NCBI GenBank assembly: GCA_025677835.1
Contig: JAIXMR010000105.1
Span: forward strand, 1-64,000
From: Sporodiniella umbellata
Taxonomy: Eukaryota; Mucoromycota; Mucoromycetes; Mucorales; Rhizopodaceae
Reading direction: 5' to 3'
DNA: 64,000 nt
Part shown: one piece after another, positions 38,026 to 49,085 of the stretch
How positions within the stretch are numbered: the stretch's first letter is position 1
Layout: each line of letters starts with the position of its first letter
The notes under the pieces: model-generated
Database searches by the model: none
Seen by the model: only the letters and a program-made list of their open reading frames with translations
Told to the model about the DNA's origin: nothing
Program-made: the position numbers and the translations under genes

Positions 38026-39484
38026 AAATGTTGGTTTTTTTAAAAAAAGGGTTTGGAGCTTACCAAAAAAAGTATTGGTCAAAAATTGAAAAATGGTTGG
38101 ACATTTTTAAATGTCTTTGACTTGGTTGGAAAATTGTTTTGAGCAATTGAAGTAGCTCATTAAAATTCTACTTTATCTCGACAATTGTTGATATGACACT
38201 TAGATTGGCTACAAAACCCATGATTAATAAAACGTGCATTATTATAAGCATCGGCAATTCTCTGGAATAAGCTGTCTATATCCATGATATCAAGCATCTT
38301 GTTCATGAACTTTATGAAATAGGTCGTAGTAGTGCTTTTATAAAGAGGCTTGTTGTACTCCCTGCAATCGCTGCTTTCAATCTCGACATATTCTATGACA
38401 ATAATGGCTTTGTCTTTTGCTGGCTTTCCCTTCTTTGATTTTTCATTCTTATTTGTCTGAGCCTTTTGTACTTTTCCTTTGTTGATAGGGGCTTCTTCAT
38501 TATGAATTCTTTTCAACTTCCACAATGACAAGTATTCCTAGAGTTGGTCTTGTCCAATTGTTCTTCATATTTATATTGATTCTAGTCTCATCAATAAATA
38601 TACCGTTTGTACCATAGGTTAACATCCTTGCACTCCATGAACCATTCATATATCTTTTGTAGGCTTTTAACTGAATTTTTAATCTTAGGTTCAAGAGTTG
38701 GTCTCTTCACGAAAATAAACACGTTGTTTTCAAATACTGATTCATTTAAGATTCAGAAATTGAAAAGCCTTCAAACCTAAATTTCAACAGATTACTAATT
38801 CCAACAACACAAAGTTATGAGTCTTTTTCGACTATCCCTTGGATGTTTTTCACGCGAGCCTCAATAAAATCGCTAGGCCTACCTATGTTTTTTTTTTTTA
38901 GACTTCTTATAGGGCGCCTCCTTCATTTTCTACTATTGTTTTCATTAACAAACAGCAGTACTAGGCTTTGCTCCTAAATTCCTAGCAATCGCTGCTACTA
39001 TTCCTCTTTTGACAGGCAATTCAATCATTCGACTGATAAACTTCTCTCTCCTGCGACCATCATAAGCTCATAAGCACTACTAGCTGTAGACTTGACCAAT
39101 TTGATCTCATTAACAAGCATATCTTACATTTCAGTATCTACTTTATCTTCGAATTTGGTAGTCAAGTGGGCAGCAGCCTGGCTCGCTATAGTAGCAGGAA
39201 CTGTATTCTGATCGATAGTTTCTGTTAATACACTTTCCATTGTGTCCGCAACTTTTTCTCTATTCTCATTATAAATATGTTCTTGCCCGTCTTTATAATA
39301 AAAGTATTCTGGCTCATACTTTTTGATTATTATGTTCATATAGTGATAAAAATGTTTTCTTTTTGTAAAGAGAGAAGGAGTGAGCTTGTATCATAGGCAA
39401 CGAAAACAGATTATCTTCAGAAGCACTCAAAACAATTTTTTTTTTTTGGTCAGTAAAGTCTTTAGTTGAACAGTATAATTTATA
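38026..39484 (-). mobile_element. Left arm: decayed IS630/Tc1-mariner-like element
   Basis: 1,459 bp matching 48626-47168 in inverted orientation. Every position pair I compared sums to 86,652, so no insertion or deletion separates the arms, and poly(A/T) runs have equal length in both. Contains a perfect 7-bp hairpin (GACATTT TT AAATGTC) near 38098-38113 and T7A7 at 38035-38048 close to the outer end. Beyond 38026 and 39484 the arms diverge. Confidence 0.85.
38160..39339 (-). pseudogene. Broken transposase, left arm
   Basis: Three out-of-frame pieces in transposase order: an N-terminal piece 39339-39124 (YYKDGQEHIYNENREK), a middle piece 38694-38500 with the DDE-family segment GIFIDETRININM around the second-strand aspartate-glutamate, and a C-terminal piece 38531-38160 (STTTTYFIKFMNKMLDIMD). 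The third catalytic block is eroded (NNARFINHGF) and the usual PPYSPxLNPIE end is missing. Frameshifts and stops lie between the pieces; not functional. The family assignment comes from motif similarity to fungal IS630/Tc1-mariner transposases. Confidence 0.75.
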
Positions 39485-39489
39485 TTGAA

Positions 39490-39917
39490 TAGTACAATTT
39501 GTAAAATCTGTTGTTTTTTTCAATTCTAGCGATCATTGCAAGTTAAGCCATCTAATTGCTGTGTGATTTTCATTAAATGGTGAGTCCAGCTATTTCTGGC
39601 TTCATAAGTCGATGTCCAATATACTTCAAGAATCGAGCAAAAAAAGCATTTTCTTTTAAAAGCCATCAAGAGTCATTCAAGTAACAGCCATCACACCTTC
39701 TTGGGAGGTTTGGATGAGGTCATGCGGTATAATAAATAATAGTGTCATAGAGAAAACAAAACTATCGTTTGAATTTTGGTCATAGCTATCAAGACACCTT
39801 TCGTAATTTTCAGTCAGATCTATTAAATAATTGTATCAGCATAAGGTAGTTAAGATTAGTTAATAATACTCGACTTTAAAGGATTGCTTGCAAGTGCATT
39901 TAAAAATAGCAGACAAG
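39490..39917. other. Spacer with a diverged satellite linker
   Basis: No gene. From about 39815 to 39917 the sequence is a mutated version of the long satellite linker (attaaataattgtatcagc versus caaataattgtattagta, ending in the same aaaaatagcagacaag), an older copy at the left edge of the array. Confidence 0.7.
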
Positions 39918-42900
39918 CCAATTCTCTTAACCGCCGATTAACAATGTTAAAGGGGTATTGTCACGCCTGGGAATGGGTCGAGTCAGAGAGAATTGTCAGA
40001 CCAGAGACGTTATCTTCCTATGTCCCTCAATAACGTAGTCCTATTGTCGAATAAGCATAAATGCTTAGACCGAGTCTGTTCTGCTAACGCAACTTTAATG
40101 ATAAACCAATTCTCTTAACCGCCGATTAACAATGTTAAAGGGGTATTGTCACGCCTGGGAATGGGTCGAGTCAGAGAGAATTGTCAGACCAGAGACGTTA
40201 TCTTCCTATGTCCCTCAATAACGTAGTCCTATTGTCGAATAAGCATAAATGCTTAGACCGAGTCTGCCCATTAAAGTTGCATGTAAAAAAAAAAAAAAGA
40301 ACCTATCAAATAATTGTATTAGTATAAAACAGTAAAGAATAATTAGGAATACTTAGCTTAAAGGATTGCAAGTGTATTTAAAAATAGCAGACAAGCCAAT
40401 TCTCTTAACCGCCGATTAACAATGTTAAAGGGGTATTGTCACGCCTGGGAATGGGTCGAGTCAGAGAGAATTGTCAGACCAGAGACGTTATCTTCCTATG
40501 TCCCTCAATAACGTAGTCCTATTGTCGAATAAGCATAAATGCTTAGACCGAGTCTGTTCTGCTAACGCAACTTTAATGATAAACCAATTCTCTTAACCGC
40601 CGATTAACAATGTTAAAGGGGTATTGTCACGCCTGGGAATGGGTCGAGTCAGAGAGAATTGTCAGACCAGAGACGTTATCTTCCTATGTCCCTCAATAAC
40701 GTAGTCCTATTGTCGAATAAGCATAAATGCTTAGACCGAGTCTGCCCATTAAAGTTGCATGTAAAAAAAAAAAAAAGAACCTATCAAATAATTGTATTAG
40801 TATAAAACAGTAAAGAATAATTAGGAATACTTAGCTTAAAGGATTGCAAGTGTATTTAAAAATAGCAGACAAGCCAATTCTCTTAACCGCCGATTAACAA
40901 TGTTAAAGGGGTATTGTCACGCCTGGGAATGGGTCGAGTCAGAGAGAATTGTCAGACCAGAGACGTTATCTTCCTATGTCCCTCAATAACGTAGTCCTAT
41001 TGTCGAATAAGCATAAATGCTTAGACCGAGTCTGTTCTGCTAACGCAACTTTAATGATAAACCAATTCTCTTAACCGCCGATTAACAATGTTAAAGGGGT
41101 ATTGTCACGCCTGGGAATGGGTCGAGTCAGAGAGAATTGTCAGACCAGAGACGTTATCTTCCTATGTCCCTCAATAACGTAGTCCTATTGTCGAATAAGC
41201 ATAAATGCTTAGACCGAGTCTGCCCATTAAAGTTGCATGTAAAAAAAAAAAAAAGAACCTATCAAATAATTGTATTAGTATAAAACAGTAAAGAATAATT
41301 AGGAATACTTAGCTTAAAGGATTGCAAGTGTATTTAAAAATAGCAGACAAGCCAATTCTCTTAACCGCCGATTAACAATGTTAAAGGGGTATTGTCACGC
41401 CTGGGAATGGGTCGAGTCAGAGAGAATTGTCAGACCAGAGACGTTATCTTCCTATGTCCCTCAATAACGTAGTCCTATTGTCGAATAAGCATAAATGCTT
41501 AGACCGAGTCTGTTCTGCTAACGCAACTTTAATGATAAACCAATTCTCTTAACCGCCGATTAACAATGTTAAAGGGGTATTGTCACGCCTGGGAATGGGT
41601 CGAGTCAGAGAGAATTGTCAGACCAGAGACGTTATCTTCCTATGTCCCTCAATAACGTAGTCCTATTGTCGAATAAGCATAAATGCTTAGACCGAGTCTG
41701 CCCATTAAAGTTGCATGTAAAAAAAAAAAAAAGAACCTATCAAATAATTGTATTAGTATAAAACAGTAAAGAATAATTAGGAATACTTAGCTTAAAGGAT
41801 TGCAAGTGTATTTAAAAATAGCAGACAAGCCAATTCTCTTAACCGCCGATTAACAATGTTAAAGGGGTATTGTCACGCCTGGGAATGGGTCGAGTCAGAG
41901 AGAATTGTCAGACCAGAGACGTTATCTTCCTATGTCCCTCAATAACGTAGTCCTATTGTCGAATAAGCATAAATGCTTAGACCGAGTCTGTTCTGCTAAC
42001 GCAACTTTAATGATAAACCAATTCTCTTAACCGCCGATTAACAATGTTAAAGGGGTATTGTCACGCCTGGGAATGGGTCGAGTCAGAGAGAATTGTCAGA
42101 CCAGAGACGTTATCTTCCTATGTCCCTCAATAACGTAGTCCTATTGTCGAATAAGCATAAATGCTTAGACCGAGTCTGCCCATTAAAGTTGCATGTAAAA
42201 AAAAAAAAAAGAACCTATCAAATAATTGTATTAGTATAAAACAGTAAAGAATAATTAGGAATACTTAGCTTAAAGGATTGCAAGTGTATTTAAAAATAGC
42301 AGACAAGCCAATTCTCTTAACCGCCGATTAACAATGTTAAAGGGGTATTGTCACGCCTGGGAATGGGTCGAGTCAGAGAGAATTGTCAGACCAGAGACGT
42401 TATCTTCCTATGTCCCTCAATAACGTAGTCCTATTGTCGAATAAGCATAAATGCTTAGACCGAGTCTGTTCTGCTAACGCAACTTTAATGATAAACCAAT
42501 TCTCTTAACCGCCGATTAACAATGTTAAAGGGGTATTGTCACGCCTGGGAATGGGTCGAGTCAGAGAGAATTGTCAGACCAGAGACGTTATCTTCCTATG
42601 TCCCTCAATAACGTAGTCCTATTGTCGAATAAGCATAAATGCTTAGACCGAGTCTGCCCATTAAAGTTGCATGTAAAAAAAAAAAAAAGAACCTATCAAA
42701 TAATTGTATTAGTATAAAACAGTAAAGAATAATTAGGAATACTTAGCTTAAAGGATTGCAAGTGTATTTAAAAATAGCAGACAAGCCAATTCTCTTAACC
42801 GCCGATTAACAATGTTAAAGGGGTATTGTCACGCCTGGGAATGGGTCGAGTCAGAGAGAATTGTCAGACCAGAGACGTTATCTTCCTATGTCCCTCAATA

Positions 42901-44219
42901 ACGTAGTCCTATTGTCGAATAAGCATAAATGCTTAGACCGAGTCTGTTCTGCTAACGCAACTTTAATGATAAACCAATTCTCTTAACCGCCGATTAACAA
43001 TGTTAAAGGGGTATTGTCACGCCTGGGAATGGGTCGAGTCAGAGAGAATTGTCAGACCAGAGACGTTATCTTCCTATGTCCCTCAATAACGTAGTCCTAT
43101 TGTCGAATAAGCATAAATGCTTAGACCGAGTCTGCCCATTAAAGTTGCATGTAAAAAAAAAAAAAAGAACCTATCAAATAATTGTATTAGTATAAAACAG
43201 TAAAGAATAATTAGGAATACTTAGCTTAAAGGATTGCAAGTGTATTTAAAAATAGCAGACAAGCCAATTCTCTTAACCGCCGATTAACAATGTTAAAGGG
43301 GTATTGTCACGCCTGGGAATGGGTCGAGTCAGAGAGAATTGTCAGACCAGAGACGTTATCTTCCTATGTCCCTCAATAACGTAGTCCTATTGTCGAATAA
43401 GCATAAATGCTTAGACCGAGTCTGTTCTGCTAACGCAACTTTAATGATAAACCAATTCTCTTAACCGCCGATTAACAATGTTAAAGGGGTATTGTCACGC
43501 CTGGGAATGGGTCGAGTCAGAGAGAATTGTCAGACCAGAGACGTTATCTTCCTATGTCCCTCAATAACGTAGTCCTATTGTCGAATAAGCATAAATGCTT
43601 AGACCGAGTCTGCCCATTAAAGTTGCATGTAAAAAAAAAAAAAAGAACCTATCAAATAATTGTATTAGTATAAAACAGTAAAGAATAATTAGGAATACTT
43701 AGCTTAAAGGATTGCAAGTGTATTTAAAAATAGCAGACAAGCCAATTCTCTTAACCGCCGATTAACAATGTTAAAGGGGTATTGTCACGCCTGGGAATGG
43801 GTCGAGTCAGAGAGAATTGTCAGACCAGAGACGTTATCTTCCTATGTCCCTCAATAACGTAGTCCTATTGTCGAATAAGCATAAATGCTTAGACCGAGTC
43901 TGTTCTGCTAACGCAACTTTAATGATAAACCAATTCTCTTAACCGCCGATTAACAATGTTAAAGGGGTATTGTCACGCCTGGGAATGGGTCGAGTCAGAG
44001 AGAATTGTCAGACCAGAGACGTTATCTTCCTATGTCCCTCAATAACGTAGTCCTATTGTCGAATAAGCATAAATGCTTAGACCGAGTCTGCCCATTAAAG
44101 TTGCATGTAAAAAAAAAAAAAAGAACCTATCAAATAATTGTATTAGTATAAAACAGTAAAGAATAATTAGGAATACTTAGCTTAAAGGATTGCAAGTGTA
44201 TTTAAAAATAGCAGACAAA
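39918..44219. repeat. Higher-order satellite: nine 478-bp periods, 18 identical 161-bp cores
   Basis: Periods start at 39918, 40396, 40874, 41352, 41830, 42308, 42786, 43264 and 43742 and end at 44219, exactly 478 bp apart. Each period is core (161 bp, beginning ccaattctcttaacc, ending gaccgagtctg), short linker (27 bp), an identical second core (161 bp), and a long AT-rich linker (129 bp). I saw no base differences between periods. The cores contain several perfect dyads and the hexamer ATTGTC three times. The array ends in a truncated, mutated core at 44218-44260. No open frame runs through it. Confidence 0.97.
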
Positions 44220-45339
44220 CCAATTCTTTTAAAGGATCATTGTCACGCCGGATGAAGAATTGTTTCGCAAAAAACAATATTTTTTTTGTAACCGTCGCCA
44301 ATCAGAAGAAAAAAATTGAATAGCTAACGTCATCAAAATTTATGCATCAACGTCACAGAGGATGTAAAATGAGAGTGGTGCGTCAGCTAATAGGTATCCT
44401 AGGATTAGGTTGAAGTATCAGGAAGATGGTTCTAGAGAGAATTAAGAATTCCTTTTATCAATTTGAAATGAATATAGGTATTAATGTCTTTTGATTGTTT
44501 CATTTCGTCAATGCTAGAGATTTTCTTTGAGTATGTGGCATGTCTAAGAAAGAATACTCTAGCATTTTGTAGAAGACAGAGTATAATCAATCAAAGTTCT
44601 AATTAGTCCACCGATTCTAATGAAACACTCTCGCGACAAACTTGAAAATGTACGTTGGAAGGCGTTTTTAACCAATAAAAATAAAGCTACTGACATATAT
44701 TGTCTGATTTTGAACTATTGGATGTTGTTGATAAGCTTTGTGGTGTTAGAGGAACAATGAACATGACTTGGCTGAATAATAGCTGACTGAGCTATTCAAT
44801 GTACTTTTAGAAATTTAAGGAAGACGTTCCCATATTAGGGAACTTTACGATAGGGTGCTTCGTGCACGATGAAAAAACTATTTGCGTACTCGAAAAAGTT
44901 AATTTGCGTACTGAAAAAAAACCTGTTGCGACATCAAAAAACACGGCTAGGCTCTGTTATGTAGATACGAATAATATGGAGTATTGAAAACATTATGCGA
45001 GAACAAAGTATCTGTGTTGTTCCCGCCTTCCTCTTGTCTTTATTATTGTTGTTTTATTGCGTTCTCACGAAGATAGAGTCAATATTATAGTCAAAAAGTT
45101 GTTTATATATACGTAGTGCAAGTATGATAAAACAACAAAAAGAATGATCTGGCAGCTTGAAGTGTGATACTGGTTACTCGCTTCCACTTTGGAAGCATCT
45201 TGATTTTTTATTGGCAGCGCAAATTAAAAAAAAAATGTGCGCAAATTTATTCGCAAGGCATCGTATCCACAAACAACCAAAAAAAACTTTCTTTTTTTTT
45301 AATACTGTTTTTACATACCACAGAAACTTTATCTATAAT
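44220..45339. promoter_or_regulatory. Spacer and presumed promoter of the nuclease-like gene
   Basis: 1.1 kb. Starts with a decayed core fragment (ccaattcttttaaaggatcattgtcacgcc, in two pieces of the core order). The 10-mer TTTGCGTACT occurs twice about 22 bp apart near 44881-44912. An AT box (tttatatatacgt near 45102) lies roughly 235 bp before the ATG. No other gene seen. Confidence 0.4.
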
Positions 45340-47140
45340 ATGGAAAACAAAGCGCCTACTCCCAATTTCTCGTCAAAAAATTCAGAAATTGAGTACTTTA
45401 GATACGCTCCAGTTTCTAAGTGGGATTTTGAATCCTTTAAAGAACATACGATGAAAAAGAGGTCTAAACCTAAGCCAGTCTCTATCTATATCAAATACAA
45501 ACATTGCTTACATACGTTAGCACGCTTAAGCGATCTCTCAGAAGAAAAAACTCAAGTTTTAGAAAAATTAACCCAAGACTGTGTAAGTCGTATCTCTTTT
45601 TTAAAGCAAAACCTAGCTTAATTTTTTGATAACTTGAACAGGAAACACTGTCACCACAAGAGAAACAACAACAACAACGATCGCCAGAAACAAACTACTA
45701 CAACTATGGAACAGTTGGCTTCTTAGGCGATATGTGTAGTGGTACTCTTAATGTTATCCCTAGTAAAAGAGTGTTGGAAGAAACAGAAGAAATGCCAAGA
45801 TCAAACCAGAGTAAGCGACCGATGTTACACGGCCAAAATAGAAAAATACTAATATATTTTTAAACTATAAGGAAGTGAATCACCAGAATCTTTATCAGCG
45901 GGTGAACCGGAGCCTACATCGTTTCTTACTGATACAACAGATGAGTCCTTCGAATTAACTGAACCATCTTCTAACTATGGTGAATTGTTTAAACAACGTC
46001 GATACATTTTGGAATTAAATGAGTTTGATGATATAACTCTGGCCAGTAAAGTATCAGCTCGAAACATGGACAATGATCTAAGCCTGGATGAAAGATTGTA
46101 AGCCCATAATTTGTATCTCCTAAATTTGGTTTACTCACATATATACTTTAGATTTTTGTCTTCGATCAAGTGTTACGAAAATTGTCCTGTAGAAATTACA
46201 CTTCAGCCCTATGCTTTTTCTGACCAAACATACACTGAAATAAGAAAATGGAGAAGAGTAAGATTGTAAACAAGTGTACATGATTAATTGAAATTTACAA
46301 TTTCTTAAGTCGAAATTAGCAAAAACAGAATACTTTCCCTCTCAGTTCACCCCGAATGATCCCTCAACAGAAGAAGACATTTTTCAGCGAAACTTGGGGG
46401 TGTTTTTAGTGAGTTTAACAGAAACGCTAGATAGGTTGCCTTTGATTTCCAGAAGCAAGCATTCTGAAATTGATTATTTAGTGCAAAACATATCTATACT
46501 TCTAAGATTTGTTTTCAATTCTAAATCAGAGATCAATGTTGCTTGGTACGTCTTGTTTTAATTTAGAAATGATCAATTCTCATCTATTTTTTTCATACAG
46601 GGAAAGGCCTTCTATGACAAACAAAGATACAGGCGGAAAGACAGTGACCCATGACTTCTTGATATATAGCAATAATCAAGAACTAGGCTGTGGGGAGGTC
46701 AAAATCGATGGTGTTGGTGAAAGGCTACAAGAAGAAGATAGAGCGCGTTTGGGAGAGCGACTGAAAAAGCAGCTTCACTATAGAATTAAGGAAGCAAAGT
46801 CAATAAGAGAATTCTACGTTTTTGGCGTATTTGTTGTTGGCAATACTATGGAGCTATACCGTAGCTCTTTTTCGAAGAAAAACGGATACGACTTTGTACT
46901 ATTGAGAAAAATAGCGCTTCCTACTTTAAAGTCGACATATACTTCAATTGAAGACTCACTGGAAATTTTATTCAGTTTTAAGGTAAAGTCATTGTTATTA
47001 TAGACGCTAAACGGTCATTTAATTCGAACACATAATAGGAATCAATTATCAAAACAATGCAAGATCCTTCTGAATGTGAGCGGCCCTATATTTACCGTGA
47101 ATACTATAAGTATCTCAAACCGACAGTCTCTTTTATTTGA
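45340..47140 (+). CDS. Uncharacterised protein with PD-(D/E)XK nuclease-like signature, 7 exons
   Basis: Exons 45340-45582, 45642-45810, 45872-46097, 46152-46257, 46310-46545, 46601-46982, 47039-47140; 1,464 nt, 487 aa, all GT-AG with an open frame. N-terminal third is polar and low-complexity (QEKQQQQRSPE). The middle is helical (DERLFLSSIKCYENCP; FLVSLTETLDRLPLISRSKHSEIDYL). In exon 6, HDFLIYSNNQELGCGEVK gives D345 and E359-x-K361, the spacing and context (hydrophobic-D-hydrophobic, then G-E-V-K) of a PD-(D/E)XK nuclease core. It is followed by a helix rich in Arg/Lys (RLGERLKKQLHYRIKEA) and strands (FYVFGVFVVGNTMELYR). Ends LKPTVSFI. Intact, unlike the flanking transposases. The nuclease role is an inference. 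Mucorales genomes carry expanded families of such proteins; I cannot name this one. The stop lies 27 bp from the right arm. Confidence 0.75.
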
Positions 47141-47167
47141 TTCATATAGTTATCCACTTTATTTCAT

Positions 47168-48626
47168 TATAAATTATACTGTTCAACTAAAGACTTTACT
47201 GACCAAAAAAAAAAAATTGTTTTGAGTGCTTCTGAAGATAATCTGTTTTCGTTGCCTATGATACAAGCTCACTCCTTCTCTCTTTACAAAAAGAAAACAT
47301 TTTTGTCACTATATGAACATAATAATCAAAAAGTATGAGCCAGAATACTTTTATTATAAAGACGGGCAAGAACATATTTATAATGAGAATAGAGAAAAAG
47401 TTGCGGACACAATGGAAAGTGTATTAACAGAAACTATCGATCAGAATACAGTTCCTGCTACTATAGCGAGCCAGGCTGCTGCCCACTTGACTACCAAATT
47501 CGAAGATAAAGTAGATACTGAAATGTAAGATATGCTTGTTAATGAGATCAAATTGGTCAAGTCTACAGCTAGTAGTGCTTATGAGCTTATGATGGTCGCA
47601 GGAGAGAGAAGTTTATCAGTCGAATGATTGAATTGCCTGTCAAAAGAGGAATAGTAGCAGCGATTGCTAGGAATTTAGGAGCAAAGCCTAGTACTGCTGT
47701 TTGTTAATGAAAACAATAGTAGAAAATGAAGGAGGCGCCCTATAAGAAGTCTAAAAAAAAAAAACATAGGTAGGCCTAGCGATTTTATTGAGGCTCGCGT
47801 GAAAAACATCCAAGGGATAGTCGAAAAAGACTCATAACTTTGTGTTGTTGGAATTAGTAATCTGTTGAAATTTAGGTTTGAAGGCTTTTCAATTTCTGAA
47901 TCTTAAATGAATCAGTATTTGAAAACAACGTGTTTATTTTCGTGAAGAGACCAACTCTTGAACCTAAGATTAAAAATTCAGTTAAAAGCCTACAAAAGAT
48001 ATATGAATGGTTCATGGAGTGCAAGGATGTTAACCTATGGTACAAACGGTATATTTATTGATGAGACTAGAATCAATATAAATATGAAGAACAATTGGAC
48101 AAGACCAACTCTAGGAATACTTGTCATTGTGGAAGTTGAAAAGAATTCATAATGAAGAAGCCCCTATCAACAAAGGAAAAGTACAAAAGGCTCAGACAAA
48201 TAAGAATGAAAAATCAAAGAAGGGAAAGCCAGCAAAAGACAAAGCCATTATTGTCATAGAATATGTCGAGATTGAAAGCAGCGATTGCAGGGAGTACAAC
48301 AAGCCTCTTTATAAAAGCACTACTACGACCTATTTCATAAAGTTCATGAACAAGATGCTTGATATCATGGATATAGACAGCTTATTCCAGAGAATTGCCG
48401 ATGCTTATAATAATGCACGTTTTATTAATCATGGGTTTTGTAGCCAATCTAAGTGTCATATCAACAATTGTCGAGATAAAGTAGAATTTTAATGAGCTAC
48501 TTCAATTGCTCAAAACAATTTTCCAACCAAGTCAAAGACATTTAAAAATGTCCAACCATTTTTCAATTTTTGACCAATACTTTTTTTGGTAAGCTCCAAA
48601 CCCTTTTTTTAAAAAAACCAACATTT
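47168..48626 (+). mobile_element. Right arm: decayed IS630/Tc1-mariner-like element
   Basis: Inverted twin of 38026-39484. Segments checked directly at nucleotide level (ends, 47740-47830, 47881-47950) and through the three identical translations show no difference. Divergence starts abruptly at both boundaries. Confidence 0.85.
47313..48492 (+). pseudogene. Broken transposase, right arm
   Basis: Same three pieces (47313-47528, 47958-48152, 48121-48492) with the same stops and frameshifts as the left arm. The decay therefore predates the duplication, or the arms have been homogenised since. Confidence 0.75.
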
Positions 48627-48641
48627 TCCAGTCTTACTATA

Positions 48642-49085
48642 TTTTTTTTATTTTGAGAAGCCAAACTAATTAAGGAAGGCTTCCCGAAAAAAAGTATGCC
48701 TATTTTTTATAGAATCTGTTTTTATTTCTTTTTCTCTTTTTATTTTTTAAAATAAAAAAAAAGCTGGAAAACTTGCGGAATCAAGCAGTTGCTTGAAGAG
48801 AGGAAAGTTTTTAGTGCTCTTATTTTTTTTGGGGGGAAATAACACTAGCCACCCAACCTGAGCGATATCGATCAAGATACTATAAGAGCACCCTTGTTTA
48901 CCCGAGTCGGAGATTGGGACAAGAAGAAGAGGAAACAGAGCAAGCTTTTTGATATATAAATGGAATCCATTCTTATTTTGCCCTTTTTCTTCTATAAAAT
49001 AAATTATTTAATATTTTATTTTAATTAGCTTTTGTTTTTTTTTTGTTTTTTTTTTGCTTGCTTTTTATTGTTCTATGAAAGCAAC
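48642..49085. promoter_or_regulatory. Region upstream of the acidic orphan ORF
   Basis: 444 bp; contains a TATA-like gatatataaatgg at 48951-48963, about 125 bp before the ATG at 49086, and poly(T) tracts between. Promoter role inferred. Confidence 0.35.

Larger units (their letters stand above)
38011..48641. mobile_element. Candidate accessory island bounded by inverted transposon copies
   Basis: Two inverted copies of a decayed IS630/Tc1-mariner-like element (arms 38026-39484 and 47168-48626) enclose a 478-bp higher-order satellite and an intact nuclease-like gene. The outermost sequences of the two arms still align with small differences (tatagtgaagctgg at left, tatagtaagactgg on the reverse complement at right), as expected of element ends next to a TA target. 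I infer a composite or rearranged structure; whether it ever moved as a unit is not shown. Confidence 0.4.

Noticed and set aside
39918..44219. Satellite core as a 5S rRNA or tRNA gene array
   Set aside because: The match GCCTGGGAAT to 5S rRNA is 10 bases and the surrounding sequence does not fit; GGGTCGAGTCA looks like a tRNA B box but has no T-stem, acceptor stem or A box at the right spacing.
39918..44219. CRISPR array
   Set aside because: The unit is 478 bp, identical throughout, and has no variable spacers; the genome is eukaryotic.
38026..48626. Inverted arms as a simple assembly fold-back artefact
   Set aside because: The 7.7 kb between the arms is not palindromic and the arm ends diverge naturally; an artefact would mirror the spacer too. 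Long-read confirmation is still desirable.
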